Shown here piece after piece: positions 53,489 to 59,856 of a stretch of DNA of 64,000 nucleotides. A program made the position numbers and the translations under genes. The notes below the pieces were generated by a model that searched no databases, had not been told where the DNA came from, and saw only the letters and a program-made list of their open reading frames with translations. Position 1 is the stretch's first letter, and the number at the start of each line of letters is the position of its first letter. Source of the DNA: Roseburia sp. 1XD42-69. GTDB lineage: Bacteria > Bacillota > Clostridia > Lachnospirales > Lachnospiraceae. The DNA lies in contig NZ_RAZG01000013.1 in the NCBI RefSeq assembly GCF_003612565.1, forward strand, positions 34,528 to 98,527, written 5' to 3'.

Positions 53489-54511
53489 TTACAGACAATT
53501 AAGCAGTTCCTTTATCTCTTCTTCCTGCGTGGCCCAGCTTGTGGCAAAACGCACCACTGTATGGCTTTCATCCAATGCCTCCCAGAAGCTAAAAGATACC
53601 TTTGCCTTAAGCTCCTGCATTTTTGTGTTTTCCAACACCACAAATATCTGATTGGTGGGGGATTCTATATAAAAAGAATAGCCTTTTTCCTTAAGGCCTT
53701 TACGAAGCATAGAAGCTGTCCTGATTCCGTTTTTGCCGCACTCTAGATATAACTCCTCTGTAAACAGCACATCAAACTGCACTCCCAGAATCCATCCCTT
53801 TGCCAGTAACGCCCCGCTCTGTTTTACAATGGTAAAGAAATTCTCCTCCAAAGGCTTTGGAAAAACAACCGCCTCCCCCATCATAGCCCCGGTCTTTGTT
53901 CCGCCAATATAAAAAACATTGCAGTTTTCTGCAATCACTTTAAGATTCACATCTGTCCCTTCCGCCGCTAAGGCATAGGAAAGCCTTGCACCGTCTAAAT
54001 ACAGGGGAATCTTATATTCCCGGCACACCTTGGAAAGCTCCTCAAGCTCCTGTTTTGTGTAAAGGGTTCCGTACTCCGTGGGATGGGAAATATACACCAT
54101 TCCCGGCCTGACCATATGGGCATGGTTTTCATCCCCGTAAAAACGCAAAAGATATTCCCTCACATGCTCTGCACAAAGCTTTCCTTCCCTGTTTTCAATG
54201 GTGATTACCTTATGACCTCCGGCTTCCACCGCCCCTGCCTCGTGAAGGCTGATATGGCCGCTGTCCGCTGCAAGCACTCCCTCAAAGGGGCGCAGAAGCC
54301 CCCGGATAACCGTGGCATTTGTCTGGGTTCCCCCCACGAAAAAATACACTTCCCCCTCCGGGCAACCACAGGCCGCCCTTATCTTTTCCCGTGCTGATTC
54401 ACAGATGGCATCCATCCCGTATCCCGGATTCTTCTTAAAATTAATTTCCGAAAGTTTCTTTAATATTTCAGGATGCGCTCCCTCCATATAGTCACTGTCA
54501 AAATGCAGCAT
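53489..54511 (-). CDS. Threonine aldolase-like PLP enzyme (fold type I)
   Basis: 340 residues. The protein starts MLHFDSDYMEGAHPEILKKL, with GGTQTNATVIRGLL binding phosphate and HISLHEAGAVEAGGHKV aligned to the stacking His. The PLP aspartate is in LYLDGARLSYAL and the Schiff-base Lys in YIGGTKTGAMMGE. Low-specificity L-threonine aldolases make glycine plus an aldehyde, and run in reverse to make beta-hydroxy amino acids. First gene of the operon with the two ligases, so it may supply an amino acid building block. Confidence 0.9.
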   Translation of the reverse strand: MLHFDSDYMEGAHPEILKKLSEINFKKNPGYGMDAICESAREKIRAACGCPEGEVYFFVGGTQTNATVIRGLLRPFEGVLAADSGHISLHEAGAVEAGGHKVITIENREGKLCAEHVREYLLRFYGDENHAHMVRPGMVYISHPTEYGTLYTKQELEELSKVCREYKIPLYLDGARLSYALAAEGTDVNLKVIAENCNVFYIGGTKTGAMMGEAVVFPKPLEENFFTIVKQSGALLAKGWILGVQFDVLFTEELYLECGKNGIRTASMLRKGLKEKGYSFYIESPTNQIFVVLENTKMQELKAKVSFSFWEALDESHTVVRFATSWATQEEEIKELLNCL

Positions 54512-54568
54512 ACATTTCCTCCTTCATTTCAAATAAAATTATCCCTGTCAGAATATCAAATTGTATGC

Positions 54569-54614
54569 AAAAATAGCGAAACCCCTTTATTTATAAGGGA
54601 TTCCGCTATTTTCC
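54569..54614 (-). terminator. Terminator downstream of the tRNA-Lys remnant
   Basis: Minus strand AAAATAGCG, then TCCC, loop, GGGG, then CGCTATTTTT. It would have terminated the original tRNA transcript. It is also close behind the 5' end of the PLP enzyme gene's upstream region, which has no other obvious signal. Confidence 0.65.
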
Positions 54615-54619
54615 GCTCA

Positions 54620-54665
54620 TGAGACATCGGGGATTCGAACCCCGGACAACTTGATTAAAAGTCAA
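54620..54665 (-). other. Attachment site remnant: 3' half of tRNA-Lys(UUU)
   Basis: 46 nt on the minus strand hold the anticodon loop CTTTTAA (anticodon TTT), the variable loop, the T arm CCGGGGTTCGAATCCCCG and the acceptor end GTCTCA. The 5' half (D arm, GAGAC acceptor strand) is absent: the sequence before the anticodon stem is unrelated. This is what a phage leaves at the far end after integrating into a tRNA gene 3' end. The intact gene should lie at the other prophage boundary. Confidence 0.8.
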
Positions 54666-54736
54666 ATGGTTAATAGCGGTTTTACACGCTTTGATTGGCG
54701 AATTTGGGACAAAATAAGGACATTTTCTTTACACGT

Positions 54737-54907
54737 TTATATTTCACCTCCTTTTAGAAGATTCTTATATATTTTTGCAGCATAATCAATTTCTTTTAAA
54801 ATCTCCTCTTTGGTATAGTTGTCTCTTCCCTGCTCTATAGCTAAACGCAAATCATATAGTACTGACATTTTGGCATCCTCTATTATTTTGGTTAAATCGT
54901 TGTTCAT
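54737..54907 (-). CDS. Small prophage protein of unknown function
   Basis: 56 residues from an ATG preceded by GAGAGG. Helical and charged: DLTKIIEDAKMSVLYDLRLA and TKEEILKEIDYAAKIYKNLL. It is the first gene inside the attachment site. No recognised domain; it may be a small regulator. Length and ribosome site support it being real. Confidence 0.55.
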   Translation of the reverse strand: MNNDLTKIIEDAKMSVLYDLRLAIEQGRDNYTKEEILKEIDYAAKIYKNLLKGGEI

Positions 54908-54955
54908 CGTTTTTCCTCTCTTTCTTTTTTATCCTTTATCCTATCCGTTTTATGT

Positions 54956-55197
54956 TTAATGTTCCCGCCATTCACCATAAAAACCGGAATTTCCAAATCT
55001 TGCGGTCAAAACATCATCCTCTCCCGGCTCTACTCCGTACCATTTAAGCACTGCCACGTCCTCACCGTCCTCCGTCTGTGTCCTTACGTCTGTCTGTGTA
55101 TATGCAAGGCCGTTCTCTGCCGCTTTTTTGCGTCCTCAAGTGTTCCGTCTACCCATTCGTCCCCTGCTCCTGTGCCAAAATTTACATAATATCTCAT
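54956..55197 (-). pseudogene. Small prophage protein gene with a -1 frame change at A-AAA-AAG
   Basis: AGGAGG precedes the ATG at 55197. The zero frame gives RYYVNFGTGAGDEWVDGT, then stops at 55084 after 37 codons. If the ribosome slips back one base on AAAAAAG (55123-55129, in phase as A AAA AAG), the frame continues AAENGLAYTQTDVRTQTEDG and VAVLKWYGVEPGEDDVL to a TAA at 54956. That gives 80 residues of family-like sequence. It is either a lost A in a homopolymer or programmed slippage with a GAGG motif just upstream of the heptamer. Confidence 0.6.
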
Positions 55198-55292
55198 AGC
55201 CATCCTCCTAAATATTATTTGATTTAGCATGTTATAATCTTTTTGAATCGGGCGGCTTTTATCTGCCGCCCTTTTCAGTTCCCTTGACCTTC

Positions 55293-55448
55293 TTAGTTGT
55301 CCTCAATTCCCTTCTGTGTCCGGTCAATCATCTTTGCAATCAATTCTTCGGCTTTCTCGTAATCCTTTTCTTTGATTGCTTTTTCCAGTTCCTTCTGGTT
55401 TTCTAACTGCTCCCTCAAAAAACTTTTAAATACTGGCATATCGTTCAT
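55293..55448 (-). CDS. Small prophage protein, helical, unknown function
   Basis: 51 residues starting NDMPVFKSFLREQLENQKEL, then KAIKEKDYEKAEELIAKMID. Predominantly helical and charged, like short phage coiled-coil regulators. A ribosome site (AAAGGGG) lies upstream. Same strand as the neighbouring small genes and probably part of the same accessory operon. Confidence 0.5.
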   Translation of the reverse strand: MNDMPVFKSFLREQLENQKELEKAIKEKDYEKAEELIAKMIDRTQKGIEDN

Positions 55449-55564
55449 TCGTTCCCCTTTCTCCCTTTCGGGTTATTGTCCGCTGTTCCTTTGGACAATT
55501 ATATAATACACCATTTTTAAAGTGCTGTCAATAGGTTTTTACATTATTTTTAAAGTTTTTTATT

Positions 55565-55795
55565 TTAATCGTCGCTTACATATTTTATAATGTTTCCGGG
55601 TTGCATATCCAGCAACTTGCAGATTTTTTCAAGAGCGATTATTCCAACCATTTCCCCACGCCGTAAAGATTGTATTGCATTTTCCCCTAACAGCTTTTCT
55701 TTTCGCAATCTCGTTGTGTTATATCCACACTCTTTCAGATTTTCCAATACATCAAATTTATATACAAAAATTTCCACCACCTCCAATATTCTCAT
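55565..55795 (-). CDS. Cro/C1-type small DNA-binding protein
   Basis: 76 codons. The core (LENLKECGYNTTRLRKEKLL, SLRRGEMVGIIALEKICKLL, DMQPGNIIKYV) is the single-domain XRE fold of HTH_26 proteins, which usually start near the KFDVLE segment. The start is uncertain: the only in-frame ATG (55795) lies upstream of a strong GGAGGTGG, which would point to a non-ATG start about ten codons in. Probably a phage repressor or Cro. Operator-like repeats flank it. Confidence 0.75.
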   Translation of the reverse strand: MRILEVVEIFVYKFDVLENLKECGYNTTRLRKEKLLGENAIQSLRRGEMVGIIALEKICKLLDMQPGNIIKYVSDD

Positions 55796-55804
55796 TTAAA
55801 TTAT

Positions 55805-55850
55805 ACATTATCTTTAAATCCATTTCAAGGGCTTTACATTATAAATAATG
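55805..55850. promoter_or_regulatory. Operator-like repeats between divergent prophage genes
   Basis: ACATTAT occurs at 55805 (followed by CTTTAAA) and at 55836, where CATTAT-AA-ATAATG (55837-55850) is a perfect palindrome. A near copy, ACATTATTTTTAAAG, lies at 55541 behind the XRE gene. Repeated half-sites around a repressor gene suggest its binding sites. The rest of the gap (55851-55975) is AT-rich leader. Confidence 0.45.
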
Positions 55851-55975
55851 CACAAAAACACATGAAAGAAAATACTTTATTTTCGGTGTATTTGTATATT
55901 GATTTTGCTTTAATTTTGGTGTATTATATGACCATAGCAAGAAAACAACAACAAACCAAACAGGAGGGAATGGAT

Positions 55976-56197
55976 ATGAAGAATATTTGGAATATTGTAC
56001 ACGATTGCGACGGAGAAAACGGAGAACCTACTTGCTGGGCAAAGGAAATAAACCATCCAAAATACGGAAAATTTGTTTGGATAACAGAAAACGAAAACTG
56101 TCTGTATGACGTTGAAGTTAATAGAGTAGAATTTATCACTCTTGTTACCTGCAAAACCCTTACAAGCGCAAAAAGGTGGGTTTCCAAAAACTTATAA
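55976..56197 (+). CDS. Small prophage protein of unknown function
   Basis: 73 residues from the ATG at 55976 (AGGAGG 8 nt before); the longer upstream frame lacks a ribosome site. Sequence features: IWNIVHDCDGENGEPTCWAK, EINHPKYGKFVWITENENCL and LVTCKTLTSAKRWV. It looks like a small alpha/beta domain of the kind seen in early phage genes. Divergent from the XRE gene, so it may be under its control. Function unknown. Confidence 0.65.
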   Translation: MKNIWNIVHDCDGENGEPTCWAKEINHPKYGKFVWITENENCLYDVEVNRVEFITLVTCKTLTSAKRWVSKNL

Positions 56198-56376
56198 AGC
56201 CGTCCCAACGGCTCAAAAAAGTCAATTAGGCTGTGTGCGTCCGGCGGAAATGCCGGGGTTTCATGTTTTGGAAAGCTCCAGATTTGATACCAGAAAACAG
56301 GCAGAGAAATATATTGCAAGCAGAAAATAATTTCTTCCCGTCCCTGTCGGGTAATACAGGGAGAAAGCGAGAAGAT

Positions 56377-56544
56377 ATGAAAAACAGATATTGGTTTACG
56401 GACGAAGATGGAGAAAATATTTTGGATGATTTTTGTGGAACGGAAAAAGAAGCTATCGAATATGCAGAAAAGCAAGCTGAAATATTAGGGGAAAATATCT
56501 ATGTTAATTGCGGAGAAGATATTATTGACGTTGCATTTGCATAG
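56377..56544 (+). CDS. Small acidic prophage protein
   Basis: 55 residues: KNRYWFTDEDGENILDDFCG followed by TEKEAIEYAEKQAEILGENI. Acidic and soluble, with a purine-rich site (GCGAGAAG) ahead. A strong terminator follows. Family unknown; such short acidic proteins are frequent in early phage operons. The 180 bp before it holds only a short degenerate frame ending in RFDTRKQAEKYIASRK. Confidence 0.55.
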   Translation: MKNRYWFTDEDGENILDDFCGTEKEAIEYAEKQAEILGENIYVNCGEDIIDVAFA

Positions 56545-56545
56545 T

Positions 56546-56584
56546 AAAACAGGCGGCGGGGTAATCCCTGCTGCCTGTTTTTTT
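56546..56584 (+). terminator. Terminator after the early plus-strand prophage genes
   Basis: CAGGCGGCGGGG, TAAT, CCCTGCTGCCTG, then seven T. It separates the plus-strand early genes from the convergent late operon ending with endolysin. Confidence 0.8.
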
Positions 56585-56600
56585 GCTTATATCTCTTTTA

Positions 56601-58157
56601 TCATTTGCCGGAATAAACCTGTTTCCCGTCATTTTCAAAAACTTTGTACCCTTTGTTGTGCTTGCAAAGGTCTATGGCATTATCTTTATTCTTAAATGCC
56701 CCTATCTGGCTCTTTGCATCCTGCCAGGATTTGCGTACCCTGTAGTAGCCTGTCCCGGCTGTGGCGGCCTTTTGTTCCGTGGTGGCTTTAAACTGTACAT
56801 AGTCTGGGATAGAGGTAATAAAAAGGCCGCTTTTCAGCCTGTACCATTTTTCATCTGCAGAAATCCCGACAACGGTAAATGTGCCCGCTTTTACTACCTG
56901 GTCAACCTCCGCAAGCATGGAGGGGGCTTTTCGGATGTTCAGCCCGCCGAATCCTTTGTAAATGACTTTTACCGTACCATTTAAGGGGTTTACCTTTTGG
57001 CGGCTTGTATCGTCGCTTGACGCATCCACAGATGGTACGGTGCACGGCGGTACTGCCATGCCCCCCATTGCCGCTTTTACGTCCTGCCTAAAATGCTGCA
57101 TGGTCAGGCCAAACTTATCCCAGATATGGCCCACGTCCCCATGATTGCTTGCCAGGCCCTTTTTATGGCCCTCCTGGTGGCTCATGATAACGTTATCGTC
57201 TAAGGGATCAAAACCGTACTGCTTACACAAGAGGGCAAAAACCTGCACTGCGTTAGCATATGTGGATAAGACATGGGCTTTTGTGTTTGCGCCGTTGCCT
57301 AACTCAATCCAGCTTGAGCCTCCCGTATATTTAATTGTGGCCGGCTCTGTCATCTCCAAACTGATGTATGTATTATTGCCGCTGCCTTTTGCCCCGCTGC
57401 CGCAATGGTTGGCTTTTACATCAAAGGGTAAGATCTGGTAGGCTGTTTTGTCTTTGCCTACAACTAAATGTACGCACACGGATGTATTTGCATTGTCCCA
57501 GTTTTTTACAAAGGCCATTGGGTCAGGCTGGGGGCATCCAACGGAGTGGAGCATAATGCCCTTTGGGGTTATTTTTTTGGCATTTTTATAGCATTTGTTT
57601 TTTGTGGCAAGTTTTGGGATAACCTGGATATCCGGTTTTTGCCCGGAATCCTTATTGGCCGCTTTATCGTACTGTGTCAGGTTGTATCTGTTTATAATGG
57701 ACATAACCTTGTCCACATATTTTGTATCTGTGGCATACCCTCCATTTTTGATAATTGTAATTGCTTTACGTGGGTCTTTTTCCTCGGCCAGTCCGGTAAA
57801 TCTAAGTTTAGAGCCGTTTTTTGCCCCGGTAAGATATAAGCTGTGGTCTCTTACGCTTGTCTCCATATCCGGATACTTTCTAAAGGCTGCCGTGACGGTG
57901 TATTCCTTCCCGTCCTTTGTCTGCTCTTTGGTTTTTTTGGTGTGCTTTGTTTTACCGTCCCAGGCAGATTTCCATGTATTGCCGCTTAAGCTACATTTCA
58001 TTCCGAAGTAATTGTTTGCTTTTAGGGCAAGCTCTTCCGTCCCATGTCCTGATTCCAAAAATCCTTGGGCTATGGTTACGGATGCCAGTACACCGCTTGC
58101 CTGCATGTCCTTTACTGCGATAGGGGCTAATTTGTTTATAAATTCCTGTTCTTTCAT
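56601..58157 (-). CDS. Phage endolysin: glucosaminidase plus amidase with SH3 and C-terminal repeat domain
   Basis: 518 residues, no signal peptide. Residues 1-160 are a FlgJ-type glucosaminidase domain (LASVTIAQGFLESGHGTEEL, LALKANNYFGMKC). Residues about 180-345 form an N-acetylmuramoyl-L-alanine amidase (Amidase_2) with zinc ligands GIMLHSVGCP, KANHCGSG and ASNHGDVGHIWD. An SH3-like wall-binding domain (NIRKAPSMLAEVDQVVKAG) and a SPOR-like tail (YYRVRKSWQDAKSQIGAFKN) follow. It cleaves host peptidoglycan at two bonds for release. The holin gene ends two bases away. Confidence 0.92.
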   Translation of the reverse strand: MKEQEFINKLAPIAVKDMQASGVLASVTIAQGFLESGHGTEELALKANNYFGMKCSLSGNTWKSAWDGKTKHTKKTKEQTKDGKEYTVTAAFRKYPDMETSVRDHSLYLTGAKNGSKLRFTGLAEEKDPRKAITIIKNGGYATDTKYVDKVMSIINRYNLTQYDKAANKDSGQKPDIQVIPKLATKNKCYKNAKKITPKGIMLHSVGCPQPDPMAFVKNWDNANTSVCVHLVVGKDKTAYQILPFDVKANHCGSGAKGSGNNTYISLEMTEPATIKYTGGSSWIELGNGANTKAHVLSTYANAVQVFALLCKQYGFDPLDDNVIMSHQEGHKKGLASNHGDVGHIWDKFGLTMQHFRQDVKAAMGGMAVPPCTVPSVDASSDDTSRQKVNPLNGTVKVIYKGFGGLNIRKAPSMLAEVDQVVKAGTFTVVGISADEKWYRLKSGLFITSIPDYVQFKATTEQKAATAGTGYYRVRKSWQDAKSQIGAFKNKDNAIDLCKHNKGYKVFENDGKQVYSGK

Positions 58158-58159
58158 GC

Positions 58160-58639
58160 TTATTCCTCCTCTTCTGTTTCTTCCGGCAAGGCCGTGATTT
58201 TATCTGTGTAGGCTTTGATGCTCTTTACTAATGGCATTAAAAAGGCGGGCAGTTTGATGCCGATATCCACCATGTTTTCCAGGATGCTTATAATCTCATT
58301 GCATACAATCCAGATAGCCACTACACATGCCACCAAAAAGCTAAAGGGCATTGCAAAACCAAGAGTATCAGCCGAGTATTTAAGCAGTGCGTCAATCATT
58401 GCCCCGACAATTACCAAAAGCCACATGCTTACCTTTTTGGTGATGCCCCGGATGCTTTTATAGGAGCAGATACCTCCCCCGGGCCTCTGGGATGCCGCCA
58501 TAAGCCCGGTTATGTAGTCAATGACGTTACTGGCTAACAGTAATAATACCGGGATATATAAAACCCCTAAGATGGATGACAGGCATCCGGTCACTGCTGT
58601 GATAATTCCTTTTGTTGTGTTTAAATAGTTGCTTTTCAT
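58160..58639 (-). CDS. Phage holin
   Basis: 159 residues with an AGGAAAAC-type site. About three or four hydrophobic segments (ITAVTGCLSSILGVLYIPVL, WLLVIVGAMIDALLK, FSFLVACVVAIWIVCNEII) and a charged tail (EETEEEE) fit the toxin-secretion/phage-lysis holin family 4. The VIDYITGLMAA and SYKSIRGITKKVSMWLL segments are typical. It makes the membrane lesion that lets endolysin reach the wall. Confidence 0.9.
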   Translation of the reverse strand: MKSNYLNTTKGIITAVTGCLSSILGVLYIPVLLLLASNVIDYITGLMAASQRPGGGICSYKSIRGITKKVSMWLLVIVGAMIDALLKYSADTLGFAMPFSFLVACVVAIWIVCNEIISILENMVDIGIKLPAFLMPLVKSIKAYTDKITALPEETEEEE

Positions 58640-58777
58640 TCGTTTTCCTCCGTTTTTTATTTTTATTGTGCTGGTTTAAAAATTCCAAAGTGCCGCTAAG
58701 TTTGAGGATGCATTTTTTACGGATGCGTTAATATCTCCATATCCCACAGCTAATCTAATCTTTCTATTTCCCTGCGT

Positions 58778-59854
58778 TTAGTCAAAAATCATTTTGTGCA
58801 TACCGGTATTGTAAAAAACTTGCATAAAAATTTGGTCTGTTGAAACTATCCATAAGGCTATCCATGCCCCAAAAGAACCGCTCCCATTTACCAGACTGGA
58901 ATGTTGCAAGTTTACTAACTCGGTGTGCTTATCGCTGGCACCCTGGTTATATCCAGACTGATAGTTGACCGTGCCAGGTAATGCCCTGCCATCCGCTGCC
59001 GCTACCCCCGCATTCCAGCCGCTTTGATAATTGACTGTGCCAGGCAGTGCTCTTCCGTCTGCTGCCGCTACCCCCGCATTCCAGCCGCTTTGATAATTGA
59101 CTGTGCCAGGCAGTGCTCTTCCGTCTGCTGCTGCCACTCCCTGGGAATATGCGGCATCCCTGGTAGCCGCAAACTCTGCGGCCATATTTGTATTTAAAAC
59201 CTCAAAAGTGGCGTCGCTTACCGTTGGATTACCCCATCCGCTGAGAGTAGCGGCAAGCAGTTGTTTACCCTCAGCTACAGATTTTCCCAAGTTGGACATG
59301 TTTGCGGCAAGAGCGGAAATCTGCTGTCCCATGCCGGAAGATACTCTCTTTTGCTCCGCCAGAATGTCCATAAGACTATCCGTCAAAGTAAAAGCAGATT
59401 CTACGTTTTCGATGCTTAGTCCATTGATAAAAACTTTATAGAGCAAAATATCATCTACGGCTTTTCCGGTAAGGATATCACCCTCTGTATATACCGGCTC
59501 TGCGTATGCATCGGTGCTGGTGCCTTTTATCGCAACAAGGTTTGCTGTCTCTATCCCACTGTCCGAGTTTTTTTCATACCTTAGCACGATTAAGTCGCAC
59601 CTTTTCATACCCTGCAGGCCGTTATCTATTGTCACCTCCTCATAATCATTAATAGCAATTTCGATTTTCCTCCCCTGGTTAATGGCAAATCCGCTTTTAA
59701 TTTTTATCAGGTTGTTACTGATAATCTCATAAGCAAACTTTTCCCCCATGTTTAAAATATATTTTCCCTTGCCGTATATCCCGGCGTTTAATGCCCCGTC
59801 TGATGCGGATGTAACATGCGGCTTTCCTGCGTAACCAGTAATCAAATGTACCAT
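58778..59854 (-). CDS. Phage baseplate / receptor-binding tail protein, interrupted by in-frame TAA
   Basis: 358 residues from the ATG at 59854, with GGAG before it. The N-terminal domain (about 1-150; MVHLITGYAGKPHVTSASDG, CDLIVLRYEKNSDSGIETAN) matches baseplate upper or fibre-attachment modules. A helical section is followed by three 22-residue repeats (GTVNYQSGWNAGV) and a beta-rich tip. After the stop at 58778 the same frame runs 34 codons (GNRKIRLAVGYGDINASVKN, ASSNLAALWNF) to a TAA at 58676. The tip is therefore cut short by an ochre codon or made by read-through. Confidence 0.85.
   Translation of the reverse strand: MVHLITGYAGKPHVTSASDGALNAGIYGKGKYILNMGEKFAYEIISNNLIKIKSGFAINQGRKIEIAINDYEEVTIDNGLQGMKRCDLIVLRYEKNSDSGIETANLVAIKGTSTDAYAEPVYTEGDILTGKAVDDILLYKVFINGLSIENVESAFTLTDSLMDILAEQKRVSSGMGQQISALAANMSNLGKSVAEGKQLLAATLSGWGNPTVSDATFEVLNTNMAAEFAATRDAAYSQGVAAADGRALPGTVNYQSGWNAGVAAADGRALPGTVNYQSGWNAGVAAADGRALPGTVNYQSGYNQGASDKHTELVNLQHSSLVNGSGSFGAWIALWIVSTDQIFMQVFYNTGMHKMIFD
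58940..59134 (-). repeat. Three tandem 66-bp repeats in the tail-fibre gene
   Basis: Two copies are essentially identical at DNA level and one has drifted. Each encodes AAADGRALPGTVNYQSGWNAG. Such tandem modules change fibre length by recombination. Confidence 0.85.
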
Positions 59855-59856
59855 AC

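Noticed and set aside
56250..56330. 26-codon ORF ending RFDTRKQAEKYIASRK
   Set aside because: Only a weak ribosome site and too short to judge; probably a fragment of an older gene in the prophage early region.
58940..59134. CRISPR-like array
   Set aside because: The repeats are contiguous 66-bp coding units without unique spacers and lie in frame in a tail gene.
59097..59441. Plus-strand ORFs opposite tail and lysis genes
   Set aside because: They are antisense to long, well-supported coding genes and show no family resemblance or ribosome sites.
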